Of a stretch of 64,000 nucleotides of DNA, positions 36,921 to 51,896 are shown in pieces. Where the stretch lies: positions 671,676-735,675 of the forward strand of contig NZ_VDFC01000040.1 of the NCBI RefSeq assembly GCF_008369065.1, in the 5' to 3' direction. Origin of the DNA: Streptomyces apricus (GTDB taxonomy: Bacteria; Actinomycetota; Actinomycetes; Streptomycetales; Streptomycetaceae). Position 1 is the stretch's first letter. Each line of letters opens with the position of its first letter. The notes under the pieces are model-generated. The model saw only the letters and a list, made by a program, of their open reading frames with translations. It did not search any database and was not told where the DNA came from. The translations under genes and the position numbers were made by a program.

Positions 36921-37619
36921 TCACGGCCGCGTGGGCGTCAGCTCCAGTACCAGCCGGACGGCATCGTCGAGGAGACGGGTCTCGCTCTCAGTCATCGACG
37001 GATCGGCCGCCCGTCTCCTCCTGGCTTCCGCGAGGCCCCCGGAGCCGGTGCTCGCGGGACCGAGGTGGGTGAGCAGCGAGGCGAGCGCTGTCCGGGCCGG
37101 CGCCGCTCGGGCCGTGCCGCCGACGGCGACCTGCGCCAGGATCAGGGCCGACATCCCCCGGTCCAGCCCGGGTGGCCCTTCCTCGGTGTTGCACCAGTCG
37201 ATCACCACGGGCCCCTGCGGGGTGAGCATCACGTTGTCCGGGTGCAGGTCGAGGTGCAGGATCCGGTGGGCGGGATCGGCGGAGACCCGCGCGGGAACCG
37301 AGTGCAGGCGGTGCAGCAGGTCGGCGAACTGCACTCCTGCCTCTTCGGCCGTGAGCCCGCCCTGGAGCAGTGCTTGCAGCATGGTCGGGCCGTGCAGCCG
37401 CTGCATGACGAAGTCGGTGCGCGACGCCGCCCTGTGCCGAGCGCCCTCCGGACGGCCCCGGAGGCGGGGCACCGGATACCCGTGCTCCGCGAGGTGGGCC
37501 ATCATCGCGGCCTCGGCGGTGACGTCGCCGCCGTCGCGATACCGGCGAAGGACCCAGTGATCGTCAAGGGCGAACACGTCCGCGCTACGGCCGGAGCCCA
37601 GTAGCTCACCCGGCTGCAT
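36921..37619 (-). CDS. Aminoglycoside phosphotransferase-family kinase
   Basis: A 232-residue protein from ATG 37619. The N-terminal lobe is short (MQPGELLGSGRSADVFALDD, a Gly-rich ATP loop). The catalytic loop HLDLHPDNVML and the metal-binding VIDWCNTEEGPPGLDRGMSA are intact, so it should be an active kinase fold. The substrate is unknown; it is shorter than classic resistance enzymes (about 260-300 residues), so an antibiotic-resistance role is not implied. It converges on the eCIS-type gene, with stop codons 60 bases apart. Confidence 0.82.
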   Translation of the reverse strand: MQPGELLGSGRSADVFALDDHWVLRRYRDGGDVTAEAAMMAHLAEHGYPVPRLRGRPEGARHRAASRTDFVMQRLHGPTMLQALLQGGLTAEEAGVQFADLLHRLHSVPARVSADPAHRILHLDLHPDNVMLTPQGPVVIDWCNTEEGPPGLDRGMSALILAQVAVGGTARAAPARTALASLLTHLGPASTGSGGLAEARRRRAADPSMTESETRLLDDAVRLVLELTPTRP

Positions 37620-37749
37620 ACAGCCCCCTGCCTGTCCGCCGACCTCAAGGATACGGAGCTCCTTGAGGCCGGCGGGCTGATTCCCGGGGCGTCCCCGAAG
37701 CACCCCGAACACACCTGAGCACCCCGAGCACCTCTGAAAAGGCAACGCA

Positions 37750-37785
37750 GAAGGGCCCGTACGACCGAAGTCGTACGGGCCCTTC
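37750..37785 (-). terminator. Terminator of the str operon (after tuf)
   Basis: A perfect 16-bp stem (gaagggcccgtacgac at 37750-37765 with its complement at 37770-37785) and a CGAA tetraloop lie 60 bases beyond the tuf stop. Confidence 0.8.
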
Positions 37786-37844
37786 CACATGCTCAGCTGA
37801 CGCTGGAAGAACTACCAGGCATCAAGCCAACAGGTAAGCGAGGC

Positions 37845-39038
37845 TTACTTGTTGATCTTGGTGACCTGGCCGGCGCCCACGGTCCGGCCACCCTCACGGA
37901 TGGCGAACTTCAGGCCCTCTTCCATGGCGACGGGCTGGATGAGCTCGACGGTCATCTCGGTGTTGTCGCCCGGCATGACCATCTCGGTGCCCTCGGGGAG
38001 GGTCACGACGCCAGTCACGTCCGTGGTGCGGAAGTAGAACTGGGGACGGTAGTTGTTGAAGAACGGCGTGTGACGGCCGCCCTCGTCCTTGGACAGGATG
38101 TACGCCTGCGCCTCGAACGAGGTGTGCGGGGTGACCGAGCCGGGCTTGATGATGACCTGGCCGCGCTCGACGTCCTCGCGCTTGATGCCACGGAGGAGCA
38201 GACCGACGTTCTCACCGGCCTGACCCTCGTCGAGCAGCTTGCGGAACATCTCGATGCCGGTGACCGTGGTGGTGGTCTTGTCCTGCTTGATACCGACGAT
38301 GTCGACGGTCTCGTTGACCTTGAGGACACCACGCTCGATGCGGCCGGTGACGACCGTACCGCGACCGGTGATCGTGAAGACGTCCTCGATGGGCATGAGG
38401 AACGGCTTGTCGACGTCACGCTCGGGCTGCGGGATGGACTCGTCGACGGCCTTCATCAGGTCGAGGACGGACTTGCCCCACTCGGCGTCGCCCTCAAGGG
38501 CCTTGAGCGCCGAGACCTTGACGACCGGCAGGTCGTCGCCCGGGAACTCGTACTCCGAGAGGAGCTCACGGACCTCGAGCTCGACGAGCTCCAGGATCTC
38601 CTCGTCGTCCACCATGTCGGCCTTGTTCAGGGCGACGACGATGTACGGAACGCCGACCTGGCGGGCCAGGAGCACGTGCTCCTTGGTCTGCGGCATCGGG
38701 CCGTCCGTGGCGGCGACGACGAGGATGGCGCCGTCCATCTGAGCCGCACCCGTGATCATGTTCTTGATGTAGTCCGCGTGACCGGGGCAGTCGACGTGGG
38801 CGTAGTGACGCGTCTCGGTCTGGTACTCGACGTGCGCGATCGAGATCGTGATACCGCGCTGGCGCTCCTCGGGAGCCTTGTCGATCTGGTCGAAGGCCGA
38901 GGCCTCGTTCAGGTCCGGGTACGCGTCGTGCAGCACCTTGGTAATGGCGGCCGTGAGGGTCGTCTTACCGTGGTCGATGTGACCGATGGTGCCGATGTTG
39001 ACGTGCGGCTTAGTCCGCTCGAACTTCGCCTTCGCCAC
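37845..39038 (-). CDS. tuf: Elongation factor Tu
   Basis: Delivers aminoacyl-tRNA to the ribosome as a GTP complex. The protein has 397 residues from GTG 39038. G-domain motifs are present: GHIDHGKTT (P-loop), the switch region [18 protein letters not shown] and NKADMVD. Domains II and III follow ([40 protein letters not shown]). It ends the str operon, 144 bases after fusA. In S. coelicolor this is the main of several tuf genes; the others are not in the window. Confidence 0.98.
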   Translation of the reverse strand: MAKAKFERTKPHVNIGTIGHIDHGKTTLTAAITKVLHDAYPDLNEASAFDQIDKAPEERQRGITISIAHVEYQTETRHYAHVDCPGHADYIKNMITGAAQMDGAILVVAATDGPMPQTKEHVLLARQVGVPYIVVALNKADMVDDEEILELVELEVRELLSEYEFPGDDLPVVKVSALKALEGDAEWGKSVLDLMKAVDESIPQPERDVDKPFLMPIEDVFTITGRGTVVTGRIERGVLKVNETVDIVGIKQDKTTTTVTGIEMFRKLLDEGQAGENVGLLLRGIKREDVERGQVIIKPGSVTPHTSFEAQAYILSKDEGGRHTPFFNNYRPQFYFRTTDVTGVVTLPEGTEMVMPGDNTEMTVELIQPVAMEEGLKFAIREGGRTVGAGQVTKINK

Positions 39039-39182
39039 TGGGTCCTCCTGTGGAGTGGTTCTGGTACGCCTTACTCATCGGCGCCAGGGTGATCTTTGCT
39101 GGGATGCCGCCCGCCGGGGTTTCCCCTTGCCGGGTTGGCCCCGCCGGTCGGTGTCAAGCCTAAAGCGTGCAAACGGTGTGTG

Positions 39183-41312
39183 TTACTCGCCCTTGGCCTT
39201 CGCGATGATCTCCTCGGCGACGTTCCGGGGAACCTCGGCGTAGGAGTCGAACTGCATCGAGTAGCTTGCGCGACCCGAGGTCTTGCTGCGGAGGTCGCCG
39301 ACGTAGCCGAACATCTCCGAGAGGGGAACGAGGCCCTTGACGATACGGGCACCCATCCGCTCCTCCATGGCCTGGATCTGGCCACGGCGGGAGTTGATGT
39401 CGCCGATGACCTCACCCATGTAGTCCTCGGGCGTGGTGACCTCGACGGCCATCATCGGCTCGAGGAGCACGGGGCTGGCCTTGCGCGCGGCCTCCTTGAA
39501 GGCCTGCGAGCCGGCGATCTTGAACGCCAGTTCGGAGGAGTCGACCTCGTGGTAGGCACCGTCGAGAAGCGTGATGCGGACACCCGTCATCTCGTACCCG
39601 GCGAGGATGCCGAACTGCATGGCCTCCTGCGCACCGGCGTCCACCGACGGGATGTACTCCCGCGGGATACGGCCACCGGTGACCTTGTTCACGAACTCGT
39701 ACGCCGGACCGTCGGTCTCGGTGATCGGCTCGATCGCGATCTGCACCTTGGCGAACTGACCGGTACCACCGGTCTGCTTCTTGTGGGTGTAGTCCACGCG
39801 CTCGACGGCCTTGCGGATCGTCTCACGGTAGGCGACCTGCGGCTTACCGACGTTGGCCTCGACCTTGAACTCACGGCGCATACGGTCGACCAGCACCTCG
39901 AGGTGCAGCTCGCCCATACCACCGATGATGGTCTGGCCGGTCTCCTCGTCCGAGTGAACCTGGAAGGAGGGGTCCTCCTCCGCGAGACGCTGGATGGCGA
40001 CACCCAGCTTCTCCTGGTCACCCTTGGACTTGGGCTCGATGGCGACCTGGATGACCGGCGCCGGGAAGTCCATGGACTCCAGGATGACCGGCTGCTTGTC
40101 GTCCGAGAGCGTCTCACCGGTGGTGGTCTGCTTCAGGCCCATCACGGCGACGATGTCGCCGGCGCCCACCGCCTCGATCTCCTCACGCTTGTTCGCGTGC
40201 ATGCGGTAGATCTTGCCGATGCGCTCCTTCTTGCCCTTGACGGAGTTCAGCACGGCGGTGCCGGACTCCAGGCGGCCCGAGTACACCCGGACGAAGGTGA
40301 GCTTGCCCAGGTGCGGGTCGCTCATGATCTTGAACGCGAGCGCGGACAGCGGCTCGTCGACCGACGGCTTGCGCTTGACGACGACCTCGGGGTCCTTGAC
40401 GTCGTGGCCTTCGATGGCCTCCACGTCGAGGGGGGTCGGCAGGTAGCGCACGACCGCGTCGAGCAGGGGCTGGACGCCCTTGTTCTTGAACGCGGTACCG
40501 CAGAACACCGGGGTGACCGTGGTGTCGGTGGACTTGCCGGACGCGATGGTGATGCGACGGATCGCGGCGTACAGCTGCTCCTCGGTGGGCTCCTGGCCCT
40601 CCAGGTACAGCTCCATGACCTCTTCGTCGTTCTCCGCGACGGCCTCGATCAGCAGGCCGCGGTACTCCTCGGCCGCCTCGGTGTGCGTGGCCGGGATGTC
40701 GACGACGTCGTACATCTCGCCCTTCGCCGCCTCGGCGGACCACACGAGCGCCTTCATGCGGACCAGGTCCACGACGCCCTTGAAGTCGGCCTCGGCACCG
40801 ATCGGGAGCTGCATGACCAGGGGCTGCGCACCGAGGCGGTCCTTGATCATGTCGACGCAGCGGTGGAACTCCGCGCCGGTCCGGTCGAGCTTGTTCACGA
40901 AGCAGATGCGCGGCACGCCGTAACGGTCGGCCTGACGCCACACCGTCTCGGACTGCGGCTCGACACCCGCGACACCGTCGAACACCGTGACGGCACCGTC
41001 GAGGACGCGGAGCGAACGCTCCACCTCGACCGTGAAGTCGACGTGCCCGGGGGTGTCGATGATGTTGATCGTGTAGTCGTTGTCCTCAAGCGGCCAGTGA
41101 CAGGTGGTGGCAGCAGAGGTGATCGTGATGCCACGCTCCTGCTCCTGCTCCATCCAGTCCATCGTGGCGGCGCCGTCGTGGACCTCACCGATCTTGTAGC
41201 TGACGCCGGTGTAGAAGAGGATCCGCTCGGTGGTGGTCGTCTTGCCCGCGTCGATGTGGGCCATGATCCCGATGTTGCGGACCTTGGCCAGGTCAAGTGA
41301 AGTGGTAGCCAT
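39183..41312 (-). CDS. fusA: Elongation factor G
   Basis: GTPase that drives translocation and, with RRF, ribosome recycling. The protein has 709 residues from ATG 41312. The N-terminus has [19 protein letters not shown], then [20 protein letters not shown] and [10 protein letters not shown]. Domain IV loop residues (around [20 protein letters not shown]) and the domain V motif [20 protein letters not shown] are intact. It lies 39 bases after rpsG in the str operon. Confidence 0.98.
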   Translation of the reverse strand: MATTSLDLAKVRNIGIMAHIDAGKTTTTERILFYTGVSYKIGEVHDGAATMDWMEQEQERGITITSAATTCHWPLEDNDYTINIIDTPGHVDFTVEVERSLRVLDGAVTVFDGVAGVEPQSETVWRQADRYGVPRICFVNKLDRTGAEFHRCVDMIKDRLGAQPLVMQLPIGAEADFKGVVDLVRMKALVWSAEAAKGEMYDVVDIPATHTEAAEEYRGLLIEAVAENDEEVMELYLEGQEPTEEQLYAAIRRITIASGKSTDTTVTPVFCGTAFKNKGVQPLLDAVVRYLPTPLDVEAIEGHDVKDPEVVVKRKPSVDEPLSALAFKIMSDPHLGKLTFVRVYSGRLESGTAVLNSVKGKKERIGKIYRMHANKREEIEAVGAGDIVAVMGLKQTTTGETLSDDKQPVILESMDFPAPVIQVAIEPKSKGDQEKLGVAIQRLAEEDPSFQVHSDEETGQTIIGGMGELHLEVLVDRMRREFKVEANVGKPQVAYRETIRKAVERVDYTHKKQTGGTGQFAKVQIAIEPITETDGPAYEFVNKVTGGRIPREYIPSVDAGAQEAMQFGILAGYEMTGVRITLLDGAYHEVDSSELAFKIAGSQAFKEAARKASPVLLEPMMAVEVTTPEDYMGEVIGDINSRRGQIQAMEERMGARIVKGLVPLSEMFGYVGDLRSKTSGRASYSMQFDSYAEVPRNVAEEIIAKAKGE

Positions 41313-41351
41313 ATGGCTTCGGTCTTCTCTCGGTCTCGATGGGGGGAGCGA

Positions 41352-41822
41352 CTACCAGCGGTAGTGCGCGAAGGCCTTGTTGGACTCGGCCATCTTGTGG
41401 GTGTCCTCGCGCTTCTTCACAGCGGCACCGAGGCCGTTGGAGGCGTCGAGGAGCTCGTTGAGCAGACGCTCGGTCATGGTCTTCTCGCGACGGGCGCGGG
41501 AGTAACCGACCAGCCAGCGCAGCGCGAGCGTGCTGGCACGACCGGGCTTGACCTCGATCGGGACCTGGTACGTCGCACCGCCGACTCGGCGGGACTTGAC
41601 CTCAAGGGTCGGCTTGATGTTCTCCAGGGCGCGCTTCAGCGTGATGACCGGGTCGTTGCCGGTCTTCTCGCGCAGGCCCTCCATGGCGCCGTACACGATG
41701 CGCTCGGCGGTGGAGCGCTTGCCGTTCAGCAGCACCTTGTTGATGAGGGAGGTCACCAGAGGGGAACCGTAGACCGGGTCGATGATGACCGGGCGCTTCG
41801 GGGCGGGGCCCTTACGAGGCAT
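41352..41822 (-). CDS. rpsG: 30S ribosomal protein S7
   Basis: Organises the 3' major domain of 16S rRNA; in E. coli it represses the str operon. The protein has 156 residues: [20 protein letters not shown], the conserved [20 protein letters not shown], and [17 protein letters not shown]. It starts 2 bases after the rpsL stop. Confidence 0.98.
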   Translation of the reverse strand: MPRKGPAPKRPVIIDPVYGSPLVTSLINKVLLNGKRSTAERIVYGAMEGLREKTGNDPVITLKRALENIKPTLEVKSRRVGGATYQVPIEVKPGRASTLALRWLVGYSRARREKTMTERLLNELLDASNGLGAAVKKREDTHKMAESNKAFAHYRW

Positions 41823-41824
41823 TT

Positions 41825-42196
41825 CTACTTCTCCTTCTTGGCGCCGTAGCGGCTGCGGGCCTGCTTGCGGTTCTTGACACCCTGGGTGTCCAGGGAACCT
41901 CGGATGATCTTGTAGCGAACACCCGGCAGGTCCTTCACACGGCCGCCGCGCACGAGCACGATCGAGTGCTCCTGCAGGTTGTGTCCCTCACCCGGAATGT
42001 AAGCGGTGACTTCGATCCCGCTGGTCAGACGCACACGCGCGACCTTGCGCAGGGCCGAGTTCGGCTTCTTCGGGGTGGTCGTGAACACACGCGTGCAGAC
42101 GCCGCGACGCTGGGGCGAACCCTCAAGTGCGGGCGTCTTGTTCTTCTCGACCTTGTCCTGCCGGCCCTTCCGGACCAGCTGCTGGATCGTAGGCAC
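41825..42196 (-). CDS. rpsL: 30S ribosomal protein S12
   Basis: Decoding-centre protein. GTG 42196 after a GGAGAA site gives 123 residues starting [20 protein letters not shown], the exact family length. The streptomycin-related positions are wild type (Lys43 in [12 protein letters not shown] and Lys88 in [12 protein letters not shown]), predicting a drug-sensitive ribosome at this protein. It is the first gene of the str operon. The 329-base region upstream (42197-42525) holds the shared leader element and no gene. Confidence 0.98.
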   Translation of the reverse strand: MPTIQQLVRKGRQDKVEKNKTPALEGSPQRRGVCTRVFTTTPKKPNSALRKVARVRLTSGIEVTAYIPGEGHNLQEHSIVLVRGGRVKDLPGVRYKIIRGSLDTQGVKNRKQARSRYGAKKEK

Positions 42197-42246
42197 TACT
42201 TCTCCGGTTTCTGTGTGCCGAATGGTGAAGCTAACCTGGAACACCG

Positions 42247-42271
42247 CCGACCCACGCGGTCGGGTGTGTCG
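42247..42271 (-). promoter_or_regulatory. Shared leader element upstream of rpsL
   Basis: Identical over 25 bases to 27853-27877 ahead of rpsJ (plus strand begins ccgacccacgcggtcgggtg and ends tgtcg). Here it lies 50 bases before the rpsL GTG. Just upstream on the minus strand is another palindrome, CCCGCCTCGCGGCGGG. Confidence 0.65.
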
Positions 42272-42525
42272 AATACTGCAGATTCCCGCCGCGAGGCGGG
42301 AGGGGCGCAGATTGCGGTGGCCGGTGACGGCTTCCCTAGTGCGGTTGAAGGCACGCACGGAAGCCAGGGCACACCCCAGGCACAAGGTCTGAGCGTACCT
42401 ACCTCATGAGCTGCGGTCAAAACAAATGGACCGCACTGCCTCCGCTGAGCGGACCATGCCAAGGCACCGCCCCCGCGATGATCTACGCCAGGACACCGGC
42501 CGGACCCCGCCGGGCCGGCGCCGCG

Positions 42526-43077
42526 TCACCCCCCGGACACCACCGCCGCCGCGAAGAGCAGGACCAGCAGCAGCGACCAGCCCGCCACCGACAGCCAGCC
42601 GAGGACCAGCCCGGTGAGGGCGAGACCTTCGCCGCCCTCGCCCGTACGCCGCATCTCCGTACGGGCGGCGTGCCCCAGGATCACCGCCGGGAGCCCGGAC
42701 AGCCCGGCCGTCACCAGACAGAGCACCCCGCAGATCGCCGCCCCGACCGCCTTCTCGTTCGTCTTCGGCGGCGCCGCGGGCAGGAACGTCCGCGGGACGG
42801 GCCCGGAGACCGCAGGAAGCGGTACGGGCCCCTGCGGCAGGTCGGACACCAGCAGGGCCAGCTCGCCCACCGTACGGGCCGCGTACGCCCGTGCCACCCG
42901 CTTCTCGAACTCGGGCTGCTGCATCCGCCCCTCGCCGAAACCGGCTCTGAGCACGTCCACGGCGCGCTCCCGGTCGGCGGTCGAGGCGAGCATCGACTGG
43001 CCGGCCTGCTCGTGCCAGGGGCGCGGCTGGTTCCACCCCGGCCCCTGCCCCGGCTGCCACGGCGACGGGTACGACAT
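42526..43077 (-). CDS. DUF1707 and DUF4190 membrane protein
   Basis: A 183-residue protein from ATG 43077, chosen for its strong GGGGGAGGTG site. A Pro/Gln/Trp-rich N-terminus is followed by a DUF1707 domain (ASTADRERAVDVLRAGFGEG, QQPEFEKRVARAYAARTVGE) and then a DUF4190 two-helix membrane unit (AAICGVLCLVTAGLSGLPAV; LTGLVLGWLSVAGWSLLLVL). Neither domain has an established biochemical function. It lies between the rpoBC terminator and the rpsL promoter on the same strand. Confidence 0.82.
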   Translation of the reverse strand: MSYPSPWQPGQGPGWNQPRPWHEQAGQSMLASTADRERAVDVLRAGFGEGRMQQPEFEKRVARAYAARTVGELALLVSDLPQGPVPLPAVSGPVPRTFLPAAPPKTNEKAVGAAICGVLCLVTAGLSGLPAVILGHAARTEMRRTGEGGEGLALTGLVLGWLSVAGWSLLLVLLFAAAVVSGG

Positions 43078-43201
43078 GGGAGCACCTCCCCCCGGACGGA
43101 CTGGCTCTTCATCATGCTTCAACGCGGCATTACGGGCACAGGTTCCCGCCGTACCCGTACCGGGAATTTCCGGCGCCGCGGCGACCCTGCGGGAGAACGC
43201 C

Positions 43202-43236
43202 GGAGGGCGGCCACCCCACCGGGGTGACCGCCCTCC
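43202..43236 (-). terminator. Terminator of rpoBC
   Basis: A 16-bp stem with one C-A mismatch (ggagggcggccacccc at 43202-43217 with 43221-43236) and a 3-base loop, about 34 bases past the rpoC stop. Confidence 0.7.
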
Positions 43237-43269
43237 TGACTGCTCAAGCGCCCGGATCAGGCGCCCCGC

Positions 43270-47169
<3,900 letters not shown>

Positions 47170-47270
47170 TTGTCGTCAATCCCTCTTTCGGGGTCGATTC
47201 TTCACTGGTCTGACTGGGGTCCGGGGTTGGTTAGCCGGGGCTCGTGTTCAGCGAGCCCCGGCCAGACCCG

Positions 47271-50200
47271 TCAGACCTCTTCGACGCTGCTCGGCTCGCG
47301 CCGGGACAGGTCGATACCGAGCTCCTCCGCTGCGCGGAAGACGTCCTCGTCCGTGTCGCGCATCTCGATGGACATGCCGTCCGAGGACAGCACCTCCACG
47401 TTGAGGCAGAGCGACTGCATTTCCTTGATGAGCACCTTGAAGGACTCGGGAATGCCGGGCTCAGGGATGTTCTCGCCCTTGACGATGGCCTCGTAGACCT
47501 TCACGCGACCGGTCACGTCGTCGGACTTGATGGTCAGGAGCTCCTGGAGGGCGTACGCGGCGCCGTAAGCCTCCAGCGCCCACACCTCCATCTCACCGAA
47601 GCGCTGGCCACCGAACTGGGCCTTACCACCCAGCGGCTGCTGGGTGATCATCGAGTACGGACCGGTCGACCGGGCGTGCAGCTTGTCGTCGACCAGGTGG
47701 TGGAGCTTGAGGATGTACATGTAGCCGACCGAGATCGGCTCCGGGAACGGCTCGCCGGAGCGGCCGTCGAACAGCGGCGCCTTGCCGGTCGGGAGCACCA
47801 TGCGCTCGCCGTCGCGGTTCGGGATCGTGTGCTGCAGCAGACCCGCGAGCTCGTCCTCGCGCGCACCGTCGAAGACGGGGGTGGCGACGTTCGTGCCCGG
47901 GTCGACCTTGTCGGCCTCGATGGCCTGAAGGCGCTGCGCCCAGTCGTCCGCGAGGCCGGAGACGTCCCAGCCGCGGCTGGCGAGCCAGCCGAGGTGGATC
48001 TCCAGGACCTGTCCCGGGTTCATTCGGGACGGGACACCCAGCGGGTTGAGGATGATGTCGACGGGCGTGCCGTCCTCCAGGAACGGCATGTCCTCGATCG
48101 GGAGGATCTTGGAGATGACGCCCTTGTTGCCGTGGCGGCCGGCGAGCTTGTCACCGTCCGTGATCTTGCGCTTCTGCGCCACGTAGACGCGGACCAGCTG
48201 GTTCACGCCCGGCGGCAGCTCGTCGCCCTCTTCACGGTCGAAGACGCGGACGCCGATGACCTTGCCGATCTCGCCGTGCGGCACCTTCAGCGAGGTGTCA
48301 CGGACCTCACGGGCCTTCTCGCCGAAGATCGCGCGCAGCAGGCGCTCCTCCGGGGTCAGCTCGGTCTCGCCCTTGGGCGTGACCTTGCCGACCAGGATGT
48401 CGCCGGCGACGACCTCGGCACCGATGCGGATGATGCCGCGCTCGTCGAGGTCGGCGAGGACCTCCTCGGAGACGTTCGGGATGTCCCGGGTGATCTCCTC
48501 GGGGCCGAGCTTGGTGTCACGGGCGTCGACCTCGTGCTCCTCGATGTGGATCGAGGAGAGGACGTCGTCCTGCACGAGGCGCTGCGACAGGATGATCGCG
48601 TCCTCGTAGTTGTGACCCTCCCACGGCATGAAGGCGACGAGCAGGTTCTTGCCCAGCGCCATCTCGCCTTCCTGGGTGGCCGGACCGTCGGCGAGAACCT
48701 GGTTCTCGACGACCCGGTCGCCCTCGTCGACGACGACCTTCTGGTTGACCGAGGTCCCCTGGTTCGAGCGGGAGAACTTGGCCACCCGGTAGGTGGTGTA
48801 CGTGCCGTCGTCGTTGGCGACGGTGACGTAGTCGGCGGAGACCTCCTGGACGACACCGGCCTTCTCGGCCTTGATGACGTCGCCGGCGTCGACGGCGCAG
48901 CGGTACTCCATGCCCGTACCGACGAGGGGGGCCTCGGCGGTGATCAGCGGCACGGCCTGACGCATCATGTTCGCGCCCATGAGGGCACGGTTGGCGTCGT
49001 CGTGCTCGAGGAACGGGATCATGGCGGTCGCGACCGACACCATCTGGCGCGGCGAGACGTCCATGTAGTCGACGTCGTCACCGGGGACGTAGTCGACCTC
49101 ACCGCCGCGGCGGCGGACCAGGACGCGGGCCTCGGCGAAGCGCAGATCGTCGTCGAGCACGGCGTTGGCCTGCGCGATGACGAAGCGGTCCTCCTCGTCG
49201 GCGGTCAGGTAGTCGACCTCGTCGGTGACGACACCGTCGGTGACCCGGCGGTACGGCGTCTCGACGAAACCGAACGCGTTGACCCGGCCGTAGGAGGCGA
49301 GCGAGCCGATCAGGCCGATGTTCGGGCCTTCGGGGGTCTCGATCGGGCACATGCGGCCGTAGTGCGAGGGGTGCACGTCACGGACCTCGAAGCCGGCCCG
49401 CTCACGGGAGAGACCACCCGGACCGAGCGCCGACAGGCGGCGCTTGTGGGTGAGACCCGACAGCGGGTTGTTCTGGTCCATGAACTGCGACAGCTGGCTG
49501 GTGCCGAAGAACTCCTTGATGGAGGCGACGACCGGCCGGATGTTGATCAGGGTCTGCGGCGTGATCGCCTCGACGTCCTGGGTCGTCATCCGCTCGCGGA
49601 CGACTCGCTCCATACGCGCCAGACCCGTACGGACCTGGTTCTGGATGAGCTCGCCCACGTTGCGCAGACGGCGGTTGCCGAAGTGGTCGATGTCGTCGGT
49701 CTCGACGACGATCGAGGCGTTGTTGTCGCCCATGACCGTCTCGGTCTCACCGGCGTGCAGCTTCACCAGGTACTTGATCGTCGAGATGATGTCCTCGACG
49801 GTCAGGATGCCGGCGTCCAGCGGGGCGTCGCCGCCCAGCTTCTTGTTGACCTTGTAGCGGCCGACCTTCGCGAGGTCGTAGCGCTTGGGGTTGAAGTAGA
49901 GGTTCTCGAGCAGCGTCTGCGCGGCCTCACGGGTCGGGGGCTCGCCCGGACGCAGCTTGCGGTAGATGTCGAGCAGCGCGTCGTCCTGGCCCTGGGTGTG
50001 GTCCTTCTCCAGGGTGGCGCGCATGGACTCGTACTCGCCGAACTCCTCGAGGATCTGCTCGGTCGTCCAACCGAGGGCCTTGAGCAGGACGGTGACGGAC
50101 TGCTTGCGCTTGCGGTCGATGCGGACGCCGACCATGTCGCGCTTGTCGATCTCCATCTCCAGCCAGGCACCACGCGAGGGGATGACCTTGGCGGAGAAGA

Positions 50201-50756
50201 TGTCCTTGTCGGACGTCTTGTCGATGGAGGAGTCGAAGTAGACGCCCGGCGAGCGGACGAGCTGCGACACCACGACACGCTCGGTGCCGTTGATGACGAA
50301 GGTGCCCTTGTTGGTCATGAGCGGGAAGTCGCCCATGAAGACCGTCTGGGACTTGATCTCGCCGGTCTCGTTGTTGGTGAACTCGGCGGTGACGAAGAGC
50401 GGGGCGGCGAACGTGAAGTCGCGCTCCTTGCACTCGTCGATGGAGTTCTTCGGAGGCTCGAAGCGGTGGTCGCGGAACGTCAGGGACATCGACCCTGAGA
50501 AGTCCTCGATCGGGGAGATCTCCTCGAAGATCTCTTCGAGACCGGACTTGGTGGGGACGTCCTGTCCACTGTCCAGAGCCGCCTCGACACGAGCCTTCCA
50601 CGCATCGTTGCCGAGCAGCCAGTCGAAGCTTTCGGTCTGCAGCGCAAGAAGGTTCGGAACCTCGAGGGGCTCCTTGATCTTTGCAAAGGAAATGCGCAGC
50701 GGGGCGGTGCTGGCGCCGTTGTTCGTATTCGCGGAGGCAGTGCGCGAGGCGGCCAA
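47271..50756 (-). CDS. rpoB: DNA-directed RNA polymerase subunit beta
   Basis: The protein has 1161 residues. The start is TTG 50756: it follows GGAAGGA at good spacing, begins [20 protein letters not shown] after the initiator, and gives the length known for S. coelicolor. The ATG at 50870 would add 38 unrelated residues. The rifampicin-binding cluster ([20 protein letters not shown], then [16 protein letters not shown]) is wild type, predicting rifampicin sensitivity. The C-terminal region [20 protein letters not shown] is conserved. It is separated from rplL by about 650 bases with a terminator and its own promoter. Confidence 0.97.
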   Translation of the reverse strand: MAASRTASANTNNGASTAPLRISFAKIKEPLEVPNLLALQTESFDWLLGNDAWKARVEAALDSGQDVPTKSGLEEIFEEISPIEDFSGSMSLTFRDHRFEPPKNSIDECKERDFTFAAPLFVTAEFTNNETGEIKSQTVFMGDFPLMTNKGTFVINGTERVVVSQLVRSPGVYFDSSIDKTSDKDIFSAKVIPSRGAWLEMEIDKRDMVGVRIDRKRKQSVTVLLKALGWTTEQILEEFGEYESMRATLEKDHTQGQDDALLDIYRKLRPGEPPTREAAQTLLENLYFNPKRYDLAKVGRYKVNKKLGGDAPLDAGILTVEDIISTIKYLVKLHAGETETVMGDNNASIVVETDDIDHFGNRRLRNVGELIQNQVRTGLARMERVVRERMTTQDVEAITPQTLINIRPVVASIKEFFGTSQLSQFMDQNNPLSGLTHKRRLSALGPGGLSRERAGFEVRDVHPSHYGRMCPIETPEGPNIGLIGSLASYGRVNAFGFVETPYRRVTDGVVTDEVDYLTADEEDRFVIAQANAVLDDDLRFAEARVLVRRRGGEVDYVPGDDVDYMDVSPRQMVSVATAMIPFLEHDDANRALMGANMMRQAVPLITAEAPLVGTGMEYRCAVDAGDVIKAEKAGVVQEVSADYVTVANDDGTYTTYRVAKFSRSNQGTSVNQKVVVDEGDRVVENQVLADGPATQEGEMALGKNLLVAFMPWEGHNYEDAIILSQRLVQDDVLSSIHIEEHEVDARDTKLGPEEITRDIPNVSEEVLADLDERGIIRIGAEVVAGDILVGKVTPKGETELTPEERLLRAIFGEKAREVRDTSLKVPHGEIGKVIGVRVFDREEGDELPPGVNQLVRVYVAQKRKITDGDKLAGRHGNKGVISKILPIEDMPFLEDGTPVDIILNPLGVPSRMNPGQVLEIHLGWLASRGWDVSGLADDWAQRLQAIEADKVDPGTNVATPVFDGAREDELAGLLQHTIPNRDGERMVLPTGKAPLFDGRSGEPFPEPISVGYMYILKLHHLVDDKLHARSTGPYSMITQQPLGGKAQFGGQRFGEMEVWALEAYGAAYALQELLTIKSDDVTGRVKVYEAIVKGENIPEPGIPESFKVLIKEMQSLCLNVEVLSSDGMSIEMRDTDEDVFRAAEELGIDLSRREPSSVEEV

Positions 50757-50940
50757 GAGGGGGTCCTTCCGAGGGCTCGGACTCACTACGCGCGTACCGG
50801 TCCCAAGCGGGGCAGGGGGAGGGACTTTTTCCGGACCGGTCGAATACGACCAGGTCGGAGCCGGTTCCATCCACGATGCTCAAGCGAGGGTATGCCCCTG
50901 GTGACGGGCAGGAGGCAGCTAACAGGCAGCGCAAAGGGTC

Positions 50941-50969
50941 AGTGTAGCCACTAGGCCCACTGATGTCCA
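50941..50969 (-). promoter_or_regulatory. Candidate rpoB promoter
   Basis: On the minus strand, TGGACA (50969-50964) and TACACT (50946-50941) are separated by 17 bases. The predicted start near 50934 gives a leader of about 178 nt before the TTG codon. The stretch 50757-51402 holds no gene; it contains this promoter and the rplL terminator. Confidence 0.55.
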
Positions 50970-51296
50970 GTGCGGGTTTTTGAAGACCCTCGTTGTTCTC
51001 AACCCCTGCTGCAAGCCGCGCCCTCGATGCACATCGATACTGCCCTCTTCGCCGCCGATCCATGCCTCGGATCCGGATCGTTGTGACGACGCGTCCTGAG
51101 AATTGCGCGCTGCGTGCGGTTCGTCAAGGCCCCCCAAGCCCGAACCGGGTACTGCCGTCGTCACGTGCGTCCATCCTGCAACCCGCCTTGCACCCCGCCC
51201 TGCGGCCCGTCACGGGCGGCCGGAGGCACGGACGAAGATCACCATACTCGCCGCGACCGGCCCCGCAAGACTGTCGCCGCACGGCCCCCTCGAACG

Positions 51297-51334
51297 CCGA
51301 AGAGCGACCACCCAGTTGGGTGATCGCTCTTCGG
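51297..51334 (-). terminator. Terminator after rplJL
   Basis: Two 18-base arms (ccgaagagcgaccaccca at 51297-51314 and its near-complement at 51317-51334) with one mismatch, 69 bases past rplL. It separates rplJL from rpoBC. Confidence 0.72.
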
Positions 51335-51402
51335 TGCGTCAGCGTTACAGCGCGGATTCAGCCGCTGTACCGGCCGCAGGAGTCCTCAGCGGACTCGTGG
51401 GG

Positions 51403-51786
51403 TCACTTGACCTCGACGGAGGCGCCGGCGCCCTTGAGGGACTCGGCAGCCTTCTCGGCGGCGTCCTTGGCGACCTTCTCGAGAACGGGCTTCGGGGCGC
51501 CGTCCACGAGGTCCTTGGCCTCCTTGAGACCCAGCGAGGTCAGCTCACGCACGACCTTGATGACCTGGATCTTCTTGTCGCCGGCACCGGTGAGGATGAC
51601 GTCGAACTCGTCCTGCTCCTCAGCGGCCTCGGCCGGGGCACCGGCGACCGGACCACCGGCAACGGCGACCGGGGCGGCGGCGGTGACGTCGAACTTCTCC
51701 TCGAAGGCCTTCACGAACTCGGCGAGCTCGATGAGGGTGAGGTTCTCGAACTGCGCGAGCAGCTCTTCCTGGGACAGCTTCGCCAT
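51403..51786 (-). CDS. rplL: 50S ribosomal protein L7/L12
   Basis: Mobile stalk protein that recruits translation GTPases. The protein has 127 residues: N-terminal dimer domain [20 protein letters not shown], a flexible Ala/Gly/Pro hinge ([20 protein letters not shown]), and the C-terminal factor-binding domain ([20 protein letters not shown]). It lies 110 bases after rplJ. Confidence 0.98.
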   Translation of the reverse strand: MAKLSQEELLAQFENLTLIELAEFVKAFEEKFDVTAAAPVAVAGGPVAGAPAEAAEEQDEFDVILTGAGDKKIQVIKVVRELTSLGLKEAKDLVDGAPKPVLEKVAKDAAEKAAESLKGAGASVEVK

Positions 51787-51896
51787 GATGGCGTCCTTCC
51801 ACTAATTCGGCAGGTGCCGGATGTACTGGTGAGGCGGGCGTACGTTCGGCCCGCTACGACCGTCGCCCCGGGGCGGCGGTCAACAAGCGAGCCGAA

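Noticed and set aside
36921-37619. Calling the small phosphotransferase an aminoglycoside resistance gene
   Set aside because: Only the general kinase motifs are present, and the protein is shorter than known resistance enzymes, so the substrate cannot be stated.
27790-37844. Search for a transposase, integrase or attachment repeats flanking the Rhs island
   Set aside because: No such gene or direct repeat was seen; the island borders cannot be defined as a mobile element from this sequence.
39096-41300. A 734-codon plus-strand frame opposite fusA
   Set aside because: Antisense shadow; the minus-strand EF-G is unambiguous.
47244-50498. A 1084-codon plus-strand frame opposite rpoB
   Set aside because: Antisense shadow of rpoB with no recognisable motifs or start context.
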